A stretch of 64,000 nt of DNA, from positions 14,724,501 to 14,788,500 of the forward strand of contig CM073547.1 in NCBI GenBank assembly GCA_037074615.1. Direction: 5' to 3'. Position 1 is the first letter of the stretch. Each line of letters opens with the position of its first letter. The stretch is from Leucaena leucocephala (lineage: Eukaryota; Streptophyta; Magnoliopsida; Fabales; Fabaceae). The notes under the pieces were generated by a model. The model made no database searches and was not told the origin of the DNA. It saw only the letters and a program-made list of their open reading frames with translations. This document shows, piece by piece, positions 35,435 through 47,590 of this stretch. Position numbers and translations under genes: made by a program.

Positions 35435-36713
35435 AGGATTGAATGAGCTTCACGAAGAAGCTTGACCCACTTCAATTGGATTTTTCTAAAATTAATTATG
35501 AATTTTTGAAGTTTGGTCACTTCTCTTGAATTTGCACAATAAACAATACTGAGGAGGCAAATTTCCAATTTTGTGTTTTTTAACTTTAATGACCTTATAA
35601 GTGGTTTCAATTGCTACTATTTAATCCCTAAGGTGTGTGAAAGATAGGGTGTGATAGAAGGGCCAAGATTAAATCTTAAGATTAATTGCTGAGATCGCAT
35701 CTTACAATGGACGACTATGATCACACCACATGTTTTCACTTTATTCAATTGTGTGGCCAAGATTTCTTCTTCTCCAAGTTGAAGACATGTGGCATCTTGG
35801 TGGGTCCCATAAGGACACCTCATGACTCCACCTCATGGCTTTTAAAGGCTCTAATGCTTTCCAGAATATCCTGTCCAATTCCACTAAATCTTGTACCATG
35901 TTGAGGGATTTTTCTTGAATTATTATATGGTCCTTTAATCCAATAATTTCCATGTAATCAAATGATATTATTTATCTAGGGAATATTGTCTCAAAGAATA
36001 CTGATAAAAATCCCTCTATCAGATCAATTCCCTAGTTATTACTGCAACTTGGTAATCATACTTTATTAAAACTTACTAAAATATTATTTTAATACATTTG
36101 GGCCCTCTGACTTCACCAATTTCATTTTTGGGCTTCTTTGGGATGCTATGTTAGACTTTACTAGGTTTAATTCACTTTAAATTCTATTATAATTTCCACA
36201 ATGCTCCTTTAGTGGTTCTATCAATTCCATAAACTCTTATAATTAATAAAGTAATTTCTTGTTAACATTTATCCAAATTTGAGGTCCAGAAGGTCTGGTA
36301 AAAATTCTATATAATTTTTATAGCTTCAAAAATTAATATGAATTTTTTATGACCTCTAGTCAAAATTCTGTGTCACACTAAATCAACCAAAATATTTTTC
36401 TCTATCTCCTGGTGAAATATGGGAATCAAAAGCTTATGGGCAATTTTTTGTCACTTTCAGCTCAATTTTCTCAAAATTACACTTTTACCCCAGAAAGGTT
36501 TTCAACTTTTCAATTACGTCACTTTCTCTTTTAACTACCTTTGATACTTTTAGACTTTTTGTTAAAGTACCTCTCATCTATACTTTTTCTATTCCTTTCC
36601 TTTTTATAACTTAAACCTCCTCTAACCATTGTCTTTCTTCCAGTATAATCCCTTCCTAACCTCGTTCCTCCTCCATCAACCATATATAGATAGGAAAAAT
36701 TTGGAATGTGACA
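35435..36713 (-). mobile_element. Chromovirus-type Gypsy 3' LTR, minus strand, truncated
   Basis: On the minus strand it starts TGTCACATTCCAAATTTTTCC after a polypurine tract. The segment near 35740-35820 is the reverse complement of copy 4 around 29215-29290 (GCCACATGT, TTGGAG(A/G)AGAAGA, TTGGCCACAC). Matching to the first 1.05 kb of the LTR ends near 35660. The remaining bases to 35435 look like the start of another diverged LTR copy. Confidence 0.6.
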
Positions 36714-36880
36714 TCCTCCATTAAGAACAAAATATAATAGCCAAGGCAAGGGAAGTGGAGTTGACATTATAACAATAGAAGTATGATGGGCCAAGAATAA
36801 AGCTTAGGGATATATCCTAGTAGAGTATGAACTTAACAAAGTATGAAAGTAAGCATTAAGAGGAGAATGATATAAGTCCT
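36714..36880 (-). other. Remnant internal region (167 bp) between two minus-strand Gypsy LTRs
   Basis: On the minus strand it runs from a decayed primer site next to 36881 to a polypurine tract (TTGTTCTTAATGGAGGA) next to 36713. No coding sequence remains. Confidence 0.55.
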
Positions 36881-39800
36881 TGTAACACCCTACTTTTGTA
36901 TGTCTTAAGAACCATGCAGTAGCATTTAGAATTACTTAAACATTCATTGAAGTTCAATTACAAAATCTGAAATTTTCTAACTCATGGGTACTGTTCATAT
37001 GGTAATTCCAGATTAAGTAATAAACTTCAAAAAATCATAATTAATTCTAAAAAAAATCAAAATGAAGTGGTTCAAAAGGCTACTTGAAGATAACATATTT
37101 AAATTTAATATAAAAATAAGTTCTAGACCAATGCTCAGCCAATCAGTAAAGTTTAATTGTCAAATATTACTATTTATTTGGTTAAAATTTCTAAAGAACA
37201 CTTTCTTGTTCCCAAATTTAAAAATTTTATTCTCTTTGTATAGGCATCAAAATAAGGTATTTTTGGTGTTAAAATAAAGCTTGACATGTTAACTAAATTT
37301 CAATAAAATTTCATACATTCATTATAACGTTTACTATTTTTAATTATAGCTTATATGTCATTGCCTCCTCACGAGTTATTGTTCACAGTGACAAATTTCA
37401 TCAACTATATTTAATACATATACTCAGACATCATGCAACTTATTCCTATCTCTTCTTTATGCCTCTTTATCTTCCTCCTCATGTGAAATCCCTACTGTGG
37501 TGGTGACATGGAGGGAGTGAGATTTTGGGGGAAATCTCAGTAGCAAACAGAAATCATATAATGTATGAAGCTATAGGTTTGATGTTCATATATATGCACT
37601 TAATGATCATGCTTGCATGATGATATCTTACATGCTTCCATGTCCATTAATTATAACATATGGTCATAGCATAAAAAGAAATAGAGTATCACTTAATCAT
37701 ACATGCTTCACATAATCAAAGTAAGCAAACATCACATAAAATATCTAAGCAACATAAGCATACAAGTAAGTTCACTACCTTGGAATAACTCTCTTTCCTT
37801 ATCATTTCTCTTTACCTCTTGCTTCTTACTTCTCTCTGATATGTGACTTCCATCTCTGAGCACACAAGTAAAAGCCTAAACATTGTATAATCATTCATTC
37901 ATCATAACCAAATTACCTAATATTCATGAACATTAAACTCAATTAACCACTTAACCTCCCTAACTGTCTTTGATTGTGGTTAATTGTCTTTCCCTTTAAA
38001 TTAATTTGTTTCTTCACTTCACACTACACAATTTGGTCTTCTAAATCTATTTATGAATTTATAACCATGAAATTCTAGCTCCTTTATGACCTATTGTACA
38101 GAACCAAAAGAAGTGTACATTTTTCTCAAAATTTCCATTTTGATTCCAATGATTCCAATACTTGTTTGTCTACTTTATTCCACAAAATTTTGCATTTTAA
38201 AAACATTAGAAGAATCAAAATTATGAAATTTATATCACTGTTCATGCATATGAATAGTAATAGAGAAGAGTTTAAGATTCCATCTTTTAATTTCAATGCT
38301 TCCAAAGTTCCAATCTTTTTCAATCCTACACAAAATCATCATTTGAATTCAATGGAAGCATTAGATCATTGAAATTCATTCTTCTTGGTCATATATAATG
38401 GGTGGCAGAATGGTTCTCATCAATAGCAAAGTCAAGAGCACAACTTAATTAAATAACCAATCACTAAATCTAGCTTTTATAAGTGCTAATTACCTTATTC
38501 TAGCTTAATCTTCATTTTCTTCCTTTATTCTTGATTTTTAGCCAGCATGGTTACTCAAGGGAAAACTCAACTTCTAACCATTAAAGCCTAGGTTTTATCC
38601 TTCCAAAATACTTATAAATAAACTAGAAAGGATTGCTTACCTTAGGTACTGCTTATGTGGCTTTTCCTTGATCTTATTTTGAGTTCTCTCTTTATTTTGG
38701 CATGGTTTCCCTAAGGGCTCTAGGTGCATGAAATTGTGAAGGAGGAAAGGAGTATTTATAGTGAAATTTCAAGGATCCTTGGACTAATCTACCCCTCCTT
38801 TAACTAATTATTACAATGGCTTAATCTCACACTTCATTTGTTGCTTAATTCCTTAATCATCATTAACATAATTCTTACATTAATTTAATATAATTGATCA
38901 CATGTGATAATTCTTCCTTCATGCTCTTGGTGCCATGTGGTGGATGTGTGGGTCCCACAAGGACACCTCACATGCCACCTTCCATTCTCCTAGATTTTTC
39001 TTTTCTTTTTCTATTTTAAAATCTATAAAATATCTAAAAATAAACTTATTCTCCAAGACACTTTTTTAAAACATTGGGCATTGTTGTTGGATGCCATATT
39101 GGGCCTAAATTTGGTCAAATTAGCTAATTGGCAGAAATTCTAAGAAATTTTCTATACAAATATCCTTAAATTACCATATTCTTGAGATAAATTCTAAACA
39201 GCTCTTTTATTAGTTCTAATATTTTTATAAATTCATTCTAATATAAATTGAATTTCTTGCAAAGTCTCAAAATTTTCTAAGACTCACAAGTCCTGTTAAA
39301 GATTTATACATGTTCTTCAAATCCTTTATCAATGTCTTTTTTCACCTTAAATTCTCTAATTAATTATATAGGACTCATTTTTTACTTTTGCTAGTTTCAT
39401 AAATTCTTATATTAATTATAAAAATTTACTACCAAATTTTATCTGATTATGAGGTCTAAATGATATTATAATAATTTCTTGACTTCAAAAATTAATATCA
39501 ATTTATCAGGACCTTAAATCAAAATTTTATAATACGTTAAATCGATCAGAATAATTTTATCTATTTATTGGTAAAATTTGGGGCCAAAAAAATTCTAGGA
39601 AATTTTGGGCTTTTTCTGACTTAACTTCCTATAATTACCATTTTATCCCCGGACTTTTAAAAATTATACTTTAGGCCCTCAAGCTTTCATAATTACACTT
39701 AATAGCCTAAAGTTTATGTATACTTCCATTTTGCACCATATAACTTTTAGGATTTTCACTTTAGTCCCTTTTTTCAAAATAACCTTTGTACCCTTAAAAC

Positions 39801-39970
39801 TTTCATTAATTGCAATTTAGCCCTTTGGCTTTACAGCTTTATACCTTCTATCTTTCTTTGGCTTAAAACTTATCTAATCATTATCTTTTATTATAATTAC
39901 CATCCCAATCACTTCATAACCTTTTTCCTCTATCAGTCTCATACAGATAGTAAAAATTTGGGATATGATA
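36881..39970 (-). mobile_element. Chromovirus-type Gypsy 5' LTR, minus strand (copy 5), 3.09 kb
   Basis: Minus-strand start TATCATATCCCAAATTTTTA (TG changed to TA) and end CAAAAGTAGGGTGTTACA, like the copy 2 end. TATA box TATAAATACTCC (complement, about 38750-38761), donor CCTAAGGTAAGCAATCC (complement, about 38629-38645), and the TTTGCTACTGAGATTTCCCC-type block near 37540 (complement) all match the plus-strand copies. The frames at 37062 and 38094 are shadows. Confidence 0.75.
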
Positions 39971-40554
39971 GTCCTTTCCTTATAATGAGTATAAAGAATA
40001 GAATCAGATACAAACATATAGAGAGGATTCCTTTTGTAAGGATAAAATGTTTGTATGATATGCTACAAATGTGGTAGGAAGAGTTTTTACTTCTTGTATT
40101 GAATGTCATGCATTATGTTAGAGTAAATGTTCCTACTATGCATTCATGAGCAGGTTTAGTTCCTATAACATGTTACCTAGGCATTATACATGTTAGAGTA
40201 AATGTTCCTACTATGAAGTAAAGATAAAAGATAATGTATAAGTCCTCTCTATGCTGTTTAAGAGCAGTTAGAGGTAAGAGAAATTGGAGGAGTAAGAGAA
40301 CTCCTAAGGTAAATTGATTAAGGCATAGTAAGAAGTCTAAGGAAAATCTTAAGAGACAAATGGGTAGTCGGCTTAGAGAGAATTTTGATGAGGCTAAGTT
40401 AAACTTAAAGGATAGTTAATGGCTTAGTTAGTCGATGAGGTCTAAGAAATAGTATTAGTTTATGGGGACATTCTTGGCAAAATTATCAATAAGTTACCAA
40501 CTATGTAGAGGTAGCTTAATCTTATGGGTCAACTTCTTCCAATAGATGTTGATA
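39971..40554. other. Unassigned spacer with a short direct duplication
   Basis: No gene seen. GTTAGAGTAAATGTTCCTAC occurs twice (about 40118 and 40192), each preceded by GCATTAT, indicating a local duplication of roughly 75 bases. Confidence 0.4.
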
Positions 40555-42090
40555 CTATCACATCCTAATATTTCCTATCTATATAATTGTTAGACTAGGG
40601 TTTAGGTCTAGATGCCCAGTATGTAGCCTAAAACAGATAGGTTACCAGGCCCTATTCAGTAGAAGTACTAAAAGTATACATATGATGTTTATGGACTAAA
40701 CTATAAATAATGAAAGTACGAGGAATAAATTATAAATAGTGAAATTCCTTGGAGGCATAATGGTCATTTTGAAGAAAGAGATGGACTAAACTGAAAAGTC
40801 TAAAAGTTCCATGGTGAAAAGTGAAAGTGGACATAAGCTTTGGGCTATTAAGTATAATTATAAAAATTGAGTGACTAAAGTGTAATTTTAAAAAGTTTAA
40901 GGAAAAATGGTAATTATGAGAAAGTTAAGCCCAAAACTGCCCAAAAAAATTTTAGTCCTAAATTTTCTAAGTAAATAGAGAAAATTATTTTGATCAGTTT
41001 AACGCAACACAGACTTTTGATTTAACGTCCTAATAAATTGATATGAATTTCTAAAGAAAGAAAAAATTAGTACAGTATCCTTTTGAAATTAGAATAAGAT
41101 AAAATTTGGTAATAAATTCTTGTAATTAATATGAGAATTTATGAAACTTACAAAAATAAAAAATGACTTATGTAGAATTTATAATGCAATTTATAGTGGA
41201 TTAAAACACCGATAAGTACTTTTTGGGAGAATTTCTTGGAAGTAGAGCCTATAAAGGCAAGGGACCAAGTAGAAAGCTTGAAATAGTGCCTTATAGGCCC
41301 AATAATATTCTTAGATAAGTATATAGGTTAGTTCTAATAAAGACCAAGAAAATATAAAATTACGAAAATACCACTCAGTATACCACTATGTTGTGCCAAT
41401 GAGCAAGAGATAGAAGAGAGGCATTTTTGTCATTTAACTAAGGTTAGACAGTCAAGGAGAGTTCCTAGAATAGTTGGCCAAGGTCAAGAAATACTCTCAT
41501 GATGTGTGAAAAGATGATAATGCCCCCGAGATATTAAAGTAAATAAAGAATAACCAAGGGGTATTTTGGTAATTTGTGAAGGGATTAGTAATTAAGTTTT
41601 GACCTAGTCCAAGAATGTCAATGGTAAGAAGAATTCATATGTGCATTTAAGATCAGAAAGCATATTTATTGAATCTAAAAAAATAGATTTATAAAACAAT
41701 TTAGTTTTTGGGAAATTGGATTAAGATGGTACCAGATTAGACTGAAATTTTTCCATATGCTTCTTCCCCATGGAATTTCATCACATGATGAATGAGGTGT
41801 CCCTTGATGATGTCATCTTTTGGCTTATAGGGCAAGCTTAATACAAGAGCAAAATGAGCCATTAGATCAAATAGTGTACAAATGATCTTGGCTATCCATT
41901 TCTATGCCTTCAAGTCCATAAATACCATCCTTTTCTCTTTACTTTGCATCAAGTTAGAAAAGCCTTGGGGAGGTGCTGCCCAAGTGAAAAGCCAAGCCAA
42001 GACAAAGAAGAATTAAAGGACCAAAGTTCAAGTTAGCTAAGGACTAAGGTAAGCAATCTACCTTGCTTATTTTCTATAAGGGATTAGTCA
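40555..42090 (+). mobile_element. Chromovirus-type Gypsy LTR (copy 7), 3' truncated
   Basis: Starts TATCACATCCTAATATTTCC, resembling copy 2. ATAAATACC at 41918 and the donor-like CTAAGGTAAGCAATC at 42044-42058 match the family. It stops soon after the donor where unrelated decayed coding sequence begins. Confidence 0.6.
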
Positions 42091-42803
42091 GGAAGGTCTA
42101 CAATAGAATATTCTATATATATTTCTTTAGATTCAAATCTACAATCTGGAGATTATGTAGAGATTCAGCCTAACATTGTGCATGTACCAAATTATGCTGA
42201 GTTTAGTAACTCTATATAATATGAGTTTGTTAGAGTGACCTCTAACCCTTATTAAGCTCTATTCCTCCGATGAGAGGACATATTATGGCTAAGAAAGCTA
42301 AGTACTAGTACTGGGTTATAGGTAGACCAGATAATATTACTCTTCCACCAGAAACTCAGCTATAGTCTATGATAGTCCCTTCCTATTCTCGTAATCCAAG
42401 AATAGATGACTTTATAGATAAATATCAATAGGATATTCCTGGTCCAAGTTAACCTCAACCTTCTTTGATAAAGGCATATAATATTGAATGCATCATTCTC
42501 AAGAAAACTGTGGAGAGTGCTACTTAGTCTAGGTCAAGGGATGGATAGAAGTAGAGATCAAGAGTAGTCAATCTACTTACATTTTCTCAATCTTGTAGCA
42601 AGTAGATATATAGATATTCAATGGAGGGCATGGATCTTAATAAAGTTTATAGTTTTAAAGATTGGCATGAGATGGTAATAAGTCAGATACTACAATATAC
42701 CCCTACGTGGCATGCATAGCTAATTGAGTTTTTGGCAAATGATTAACTAATTGATATATAGGGATGGCAATTCTATATGTAGAAGTACTTGCAGTGCACT
42801 ATC
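42091..42803 (+). pseudogene. Decayed coding remnant of unknown retroelement-like origin
   Basis: Successive frames read as plausible protein but are broken by many stops, mostly TAG where a Gln codon CAG would fit, plus frame changes. Pieces that can be read include RPDNITLPPETQL and SYSRNPRIDDFIDKYQ. I cannot assign a family: an LTR retroelement or an endogenous pararetrovirus-like sequence are both possible. The Copia element is inserted at its right end. Confidence 0.35.
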
Positions 42804-44490
42804 TGTTGGAAAATGTGCCCTAGGGGCCAATCATTATCTTATAAACATTATTGATTTATGAGTTTATCAATTGTGTTATCATATTATTTGCATGTTTACT
42901 GTGATGACCATCCTTGGATAATTCATGATCTTATCCTAAAAGTCCCTGGTCGGTCATCTGTGCGGGAGCAGAGATGAAATAAGACCAGTATGAGTTTGAA
43001 GATGTATAGAGATATAAATTAAAGTCATAGGCACATGTAAGAGTACAAGGTGTTAGACCGACCCGCTATGAGAGAGTTGCATGGGTTATGTCATAAGCTT
43101 CTCTCATATACAAACCATGTCACTATGCCCTTTGACCTGAGATCATCATGGATTCCTACATGAAAAACGCTCAGCTTTGACCTAGTCAAAAGTCACTTTT
43201 GACCGAGTGATCATAAAGACTATGTTCGGGCTTAGTGGTTTTTCATGCGGAGGAATGTGAATGGTCAAGATGGAATTTGTCCCTCACATTCGTAGAGAGA
43301 TATTACTGGGCCCCTCGATGAGTGAGTCTGAGAAATATATGGCCATACTGTAATGTAAAGGTAGTTCTATTTCTATAGTCAGACTACTCAGGGATCGAGA
43401 AAGTAACGGTTAGGAATAGGAGGATGACATTATCCATGCCTCATCCATGACCAAAATATCGCGTGACAGAAGGGACATGATATGGTTGTATAAAAGGTTA
43501 CATCATTTATCGATCCTCATATGATTTGGGTAGTCGTTATATCTTACTAGAGATCACTTGTGTCTTGTGGGCCAGTATAGCAAATGGCCCACTGCCACCT
43601 TCATATGAGCCTACAGGGTCGCAAACAAAATAGCCCAACATGAGCTATGATGTCCAGATTCATTGAATCTAAGACATGTCTAGATTCAATGAATGATCCA
43701 GGGTTGATGTATATATTTATTTATATTTATATTCGTATATATATAAATTCGTATATATATATTATATATAAGGTATATATAGGTTTTAATTTATAAGGAT
43801 AAATTAAATCTCTATCATGTTTGAATTTGAAATTCAAATTGATAGGATATCTCAAATTTGATTTATGAGAATAAATCAAATATAGTCCAATCTTATCTTT
43901 ATTTAAATTAAATAAATAGGTGAATTAAATCTGTGGGACGGATTTAATATAAACTTTATTTATTTAATTAGTTTCTTATCAAATTATACAATATGTGATA
44001 TTGTATTAATTTCGGAATTAATATAGATTAATTCTAAGATCCAATTCGGTTGAGAAAAACACAGAGCATCCTATATATCTGATTTTAGGAGCTACGTTTT
44101 TGGCACACAACACACAACATAAAAGGCCGAACGGAATCTGCAAAAGGTTTGTAGATAAGAAACTGCTAAAGTAGAGACGGAGAGGATGAATTCTTGAGAG
44201 AGCCTTGGAGGGACAGGAGATGCTAGCACGTCGTTCGTGGTTGGAACGATGTTCGTGTGGATACCAGTAGAGGAAGCTGACCTGAGGCGTCGACTTCTTG
44301 TGATAAAAAAGAGAGCACGAGCCACGGAGAGAAGCTGTGGACATCTTCTTGCGATTGGAAAGAGAGCACCAGTCGTGGAGAGAAGTTGTGGAAGTCGCTG
44401 AGGAACACTAAAGGTACTGCTTCTTTCCACTTGACTTAAACACATACGGTAGATCCTGGCAAGGAATGACGTGTCTTCTAATTCCTTTCA
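42804..44490 (+). mobile_element. 5' LTR of the Copia element, 1687 bp
   Basis: TGTTGGAAAATGTGCCCTAG ... ATTCCTTTCA. It has one 90-bp-type unit (about 43780-43860) where the 3' LTR has three. It lacks an A/T-rich stretch of about 30 bases near its end but keeps about 85 bases (after 43540) that the 3' LTR has lost. Confidence 0.93.
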
Positions 44491-44491
44491 G

Positions 44492-44503
44492 TGGTATCAG
44501 AGA
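44492..44503 (+). other. Primer-binding site (initiator Met tRNA type)
   Basis: TGGTATCAGAGA, one base after the LTR end. Confidence 0.88.
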
Positions 44504-45283
44504 GATGTACCCATATCTGCTAAAATCATCTATGAATGTTATGAAGTACGAATAAGCTCCTCTGGCATTTGTGTTCATCGGTCCACACACATCTGTATGT
44601 ATGAGGCCCAATAAATCAGTGGCCCTCTCACTGTGCCCAGTGAAGGGTGACTTTGTCATCTTTCCTAACAAGCAAGACTCGCAAGTGTCATATGATTCAA
44701 AATCAAATGAGTTTAGAAATCCATCTAAATGGAGTTTGGAAATGCGTTTCTCATTTATGTGGCCCAGACGACAGTGCCAGAGGTATGTCGGATTCAAATC
44801 GTTTGGTTTGACCCTTTTGGTGGTTATGTTATAGATATTTCCATGATTGGGTTGTTCCAAATTTAATATGTAATGATTAACATGCAAATCACCATGAGCA
44901 TAGAAAACATCATCACGATAAATAGAACATCTACTATTCCCAGCAATGGAAGTGGAACCTTCCTTGTCCAAATAAGAAAGTGAAACAATGTTACTACTTA
45001 AAGCAGGAACATAATAGCAATTGTTCAAGACTAACAAAAGCCCAGTGGTCAGAACTAATTCATAAGTGCCTACAGCTAACGCAGCAACCCTTGCTCTGTT
45101 TTCAACTCGTAGGTCAACCTCGCCCTTTTTCAGCTTCCTACTATCCTTTAGTCCCTGCACATTTGTACAAATGTGAGAACCACATGCAGTATCTAATACC
45201 CATGAAGTGGACATAGAAAGATGAATGTCTATGACATATATACCTGAAGCGATAGCCCGCTATCCTTCTTGTTCTTTTTCAGA
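44503..45283 (-). pseudogene. Inverted copy of the Copia protease-integrase segment
   Basis: A minus-strand copy of plus-strand 46045-46826, including the protease site LDTACGSHIC, the LWHCRLGHINEKRI zinc-binding start of integrase with CESC, and the integrase core start IDDFSRYGYI. It differs from the plus-strand copy at scattered sites (for example LWHC versus LWHY). The open frame runs on into the LTR to 44408 by chance. It has replaced the normal leader and gag start. It begins at the primer site itself and ends just before gag resumes at about 45300. Confidence 0.9.
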
Positions 45284-45296
45284 TCTCCGAAGGAAG

Positions 45297-46030
45297 GACA
45301 AGAACTTGAGAATTGTTCTCAAGCAGGAAAGAAAGGCGCATGTCCTAGATCAACCCATTCCTAAGGAGCCAGCGGCCAATGCTCCTAGAGCTCAGAGAGT
45401 TGCTTACACGAAGCATAAGGAAGACTCTGTCGATGTAGGGTGCTTGATGCTGGCCACCATGGTTCTGGAGCTCCAAAGAGATCTAGAACACATGGAGGCT
45501 TATGAGATAATTGTGCATCTCAAGGAAATGTTCCAGCAACAGGTAAGGCAAGAGAGGTATGAGACCACTAAGGCCTTACATTCCTGCAAGATGGCTGAAG
45601 GCGCATCAGTCAATACTCATGTCTTAAAGATGAAAGGGTACATTGATCACCTTGAGAGGCTTGGATTTCCCATGAACCAGGAGTTAGCTATAGATTTGAT
45701 CTTAAACTCACTCCTATAAAGTTATGACCAGTTTGTCATGAACTACAACATGAACAACATGGAGAAATCTATTTCTGAACTGCATAGGATGCTTAAAACT
45801 GCTGAGCCAAGTCTTAAGAAGAAGCCCAGTGCTGTTTTGATGGTTCAGAAAGGAAAGGGTATGAAAAAGAAAGGCAAAGGCAAGGGGAAGGGTCATGGCT
45901 CATCAGGTAAGACCAAAGAGTCAGGCAAGCCCGAAACTAAGCCTGCACCAAAGAAGGCAAAGCCTCCGAAGGAAGGAGTCTGCTTCTTCTACAATAAACC
46001 TGGTCATTGGAAGAGGAATTGCAAACTCTA
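45297..46030 (+). pseudogene. Copia gag (UBN2-type), start missing and stop inside
   Basis: Encodes the capsid precursor. The readable frame begins near NLRIVLKQERKAHVL; the family's N-terminal part is absent because the inverted segment took its place. An in-frame TAA lies at 45717-45719. The frame resumes with YDQFVMNYNMNNMEK, a Lys/Gly-rich linker, and a zinc knuckle at 45981-46022 reading CFFYNKPGHWKRNC, where the second Cys of CX2CX4HX4C is Tyr. Both the stop and the lost Cys make it non-functional. Confidence 0.88.
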
Positions 46031-47590
46031 CCTCGAAGATCTGAAAAAGAACAAGAAGGATAGCGGGGCTATCGCTTCAGGTATTTATGTTATAGACATT
46101 CATCTTTCTACTTCCACTTCATGGGTATTAGATACTGCATGTGGTTCTCACATTTGTACAAATATACAGGGACTAAAGGATAGTAGGAAGCTGAAAAAGG
46201 GCGAGGTTGACCTACGAGTTGGAAATAGAGCAAGGGTTACTACATTAGCTGTAGGCACTTATGAATTAGTTCTGCCCACTGGGCTTTTGTTAGTTTTGAA
46301 CAATTGCTATTATGTTCCTACTTTAAGTAGTAACATTGTTTCACTTTCTTATTTGGATAAGGAAGGTTTCACTTCCATTGCTGGGAATAGTAGATGTTCT
46401 ATTTATCGTAATGATGTTTTCTATGCTCATGGTGATTTGCATGTTGATCATTACATATTAAATTTCGAACAACCCAATCATGGAAATATCTATAAGATAA
46501 CCACCAAAAGGGTCAAATCGAACGATTTGAATCCGACATACCTCTGGCACTATCGTCTGGGCCACATAAATGAGAAACGCATTTTCAAACTCCATCAAGA
46601 TGGATTTCTAAACTCATTTGATTTTGAATCATATGACACTTGCGAGTATTGCTTGTTAGGAAAGATGACAAAGTCATCCTTCACTGGGCACAGTGAGAGG
46701 GCCACTGATTTATTGGGCCTCATACATACAGATATGTGTGGACCAATGAACACAAATGCCACAGGAGGTTATTCGTACTTCATAACATTCATAGATGATT
46801 TCAGCAGATATGGGTACATCTATATGATAAAACATAAATCTGAATCTTTTAAAAAGTTCAAGATATTTCAAAATGAAGTATAAAATCAGCTTAGCAAAAC
46901 AATTAAAGCCCTTCGATCTGATCGGGGTGGTGAATATTTGAGCCAAGAGTTCATAGATCATCTCAGGAGTTGTGGGATAGTCTCACAATTGACTCCTCCA
47001 GGGACACCACAATGGAATGGCATTTCTGAATGGAGGAATCGAACACTATTAGATATGGTTCAATCCATGATGAGTCGAACAGATCTTCCGCCCTCCTTTT
47101 GGGGCCATGCCCTAGAGACAGCTGCGTTCACACTCAATCGTGTTCCATCTAAGGCAATTGAAAAGACTCCGTATGAGATATGGACTGGGAGGATGCCTAG
47201 TTTATCTTTCCTCAAGATTTGGGGATGCGAGGTCTATGTTAAACAACAAGCCTCAGACAAATTAGCGCCCAAATCCTCAAAGTGCCTTTTGTGGGATATC
47301 CTAAGGAAATCAAGGGATATTATGTCTACAACCCTGCTGATAACAAAGTATTTGTTGTCAGAAATGGTATCTTTCTCGAATGAGAATTTATCTCTAAAAG
47401 AACCAGTGGGATTAAGGTACACCTCGAAGAAGTTCGAGAGCCACAAGACACCACAGAACTGCAAATGGAAAATGGAGAAGACTCACAACAAGTTGTTGAG
47501 ACTCCTCAAGTCACGTAAGGTTCACAGAAGTCTAATAGGACACGACTTCAGCCTCAGAGATCTGGATTTCTGATTTCTGACAGTCGTGAT
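46031..47590 (+). pseudogene. Copia protease and integrase region, broken
   Basis: Continues the gag frame. Protease motif LDTACGSHIC starts at 46122-46131, with DTA where many relatives have DTG. GAG-pre-integrase HX4H (LWHYRLGH) and CX2C (CEYC) follow, then the integrase core (IDDFSRYGY) and SDRGGEY. A TAA at 46881-46883 interrupts the core. In SFWGHALETAAFTLNRVPSK the C-terminal part is clear. Near 47285 one or two bases are lost and the frame changes. In the new frame a TGA near 47380 and a TAA near 47516 follow. Confidence 0.88.

Noticed and set aside
30930..35445. A 9-bp target duplication around the MAM33-like segment
   Set aside because: I compared the flanks at several possible ends and found no convincing match; the flanks belong to different truncated LTRs.
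44571..44834. Plus-strand frames at 44571-44834 and 44980-45216
   Set aside because: Antisense shadows of the inverted Copia protease-integrase segment.
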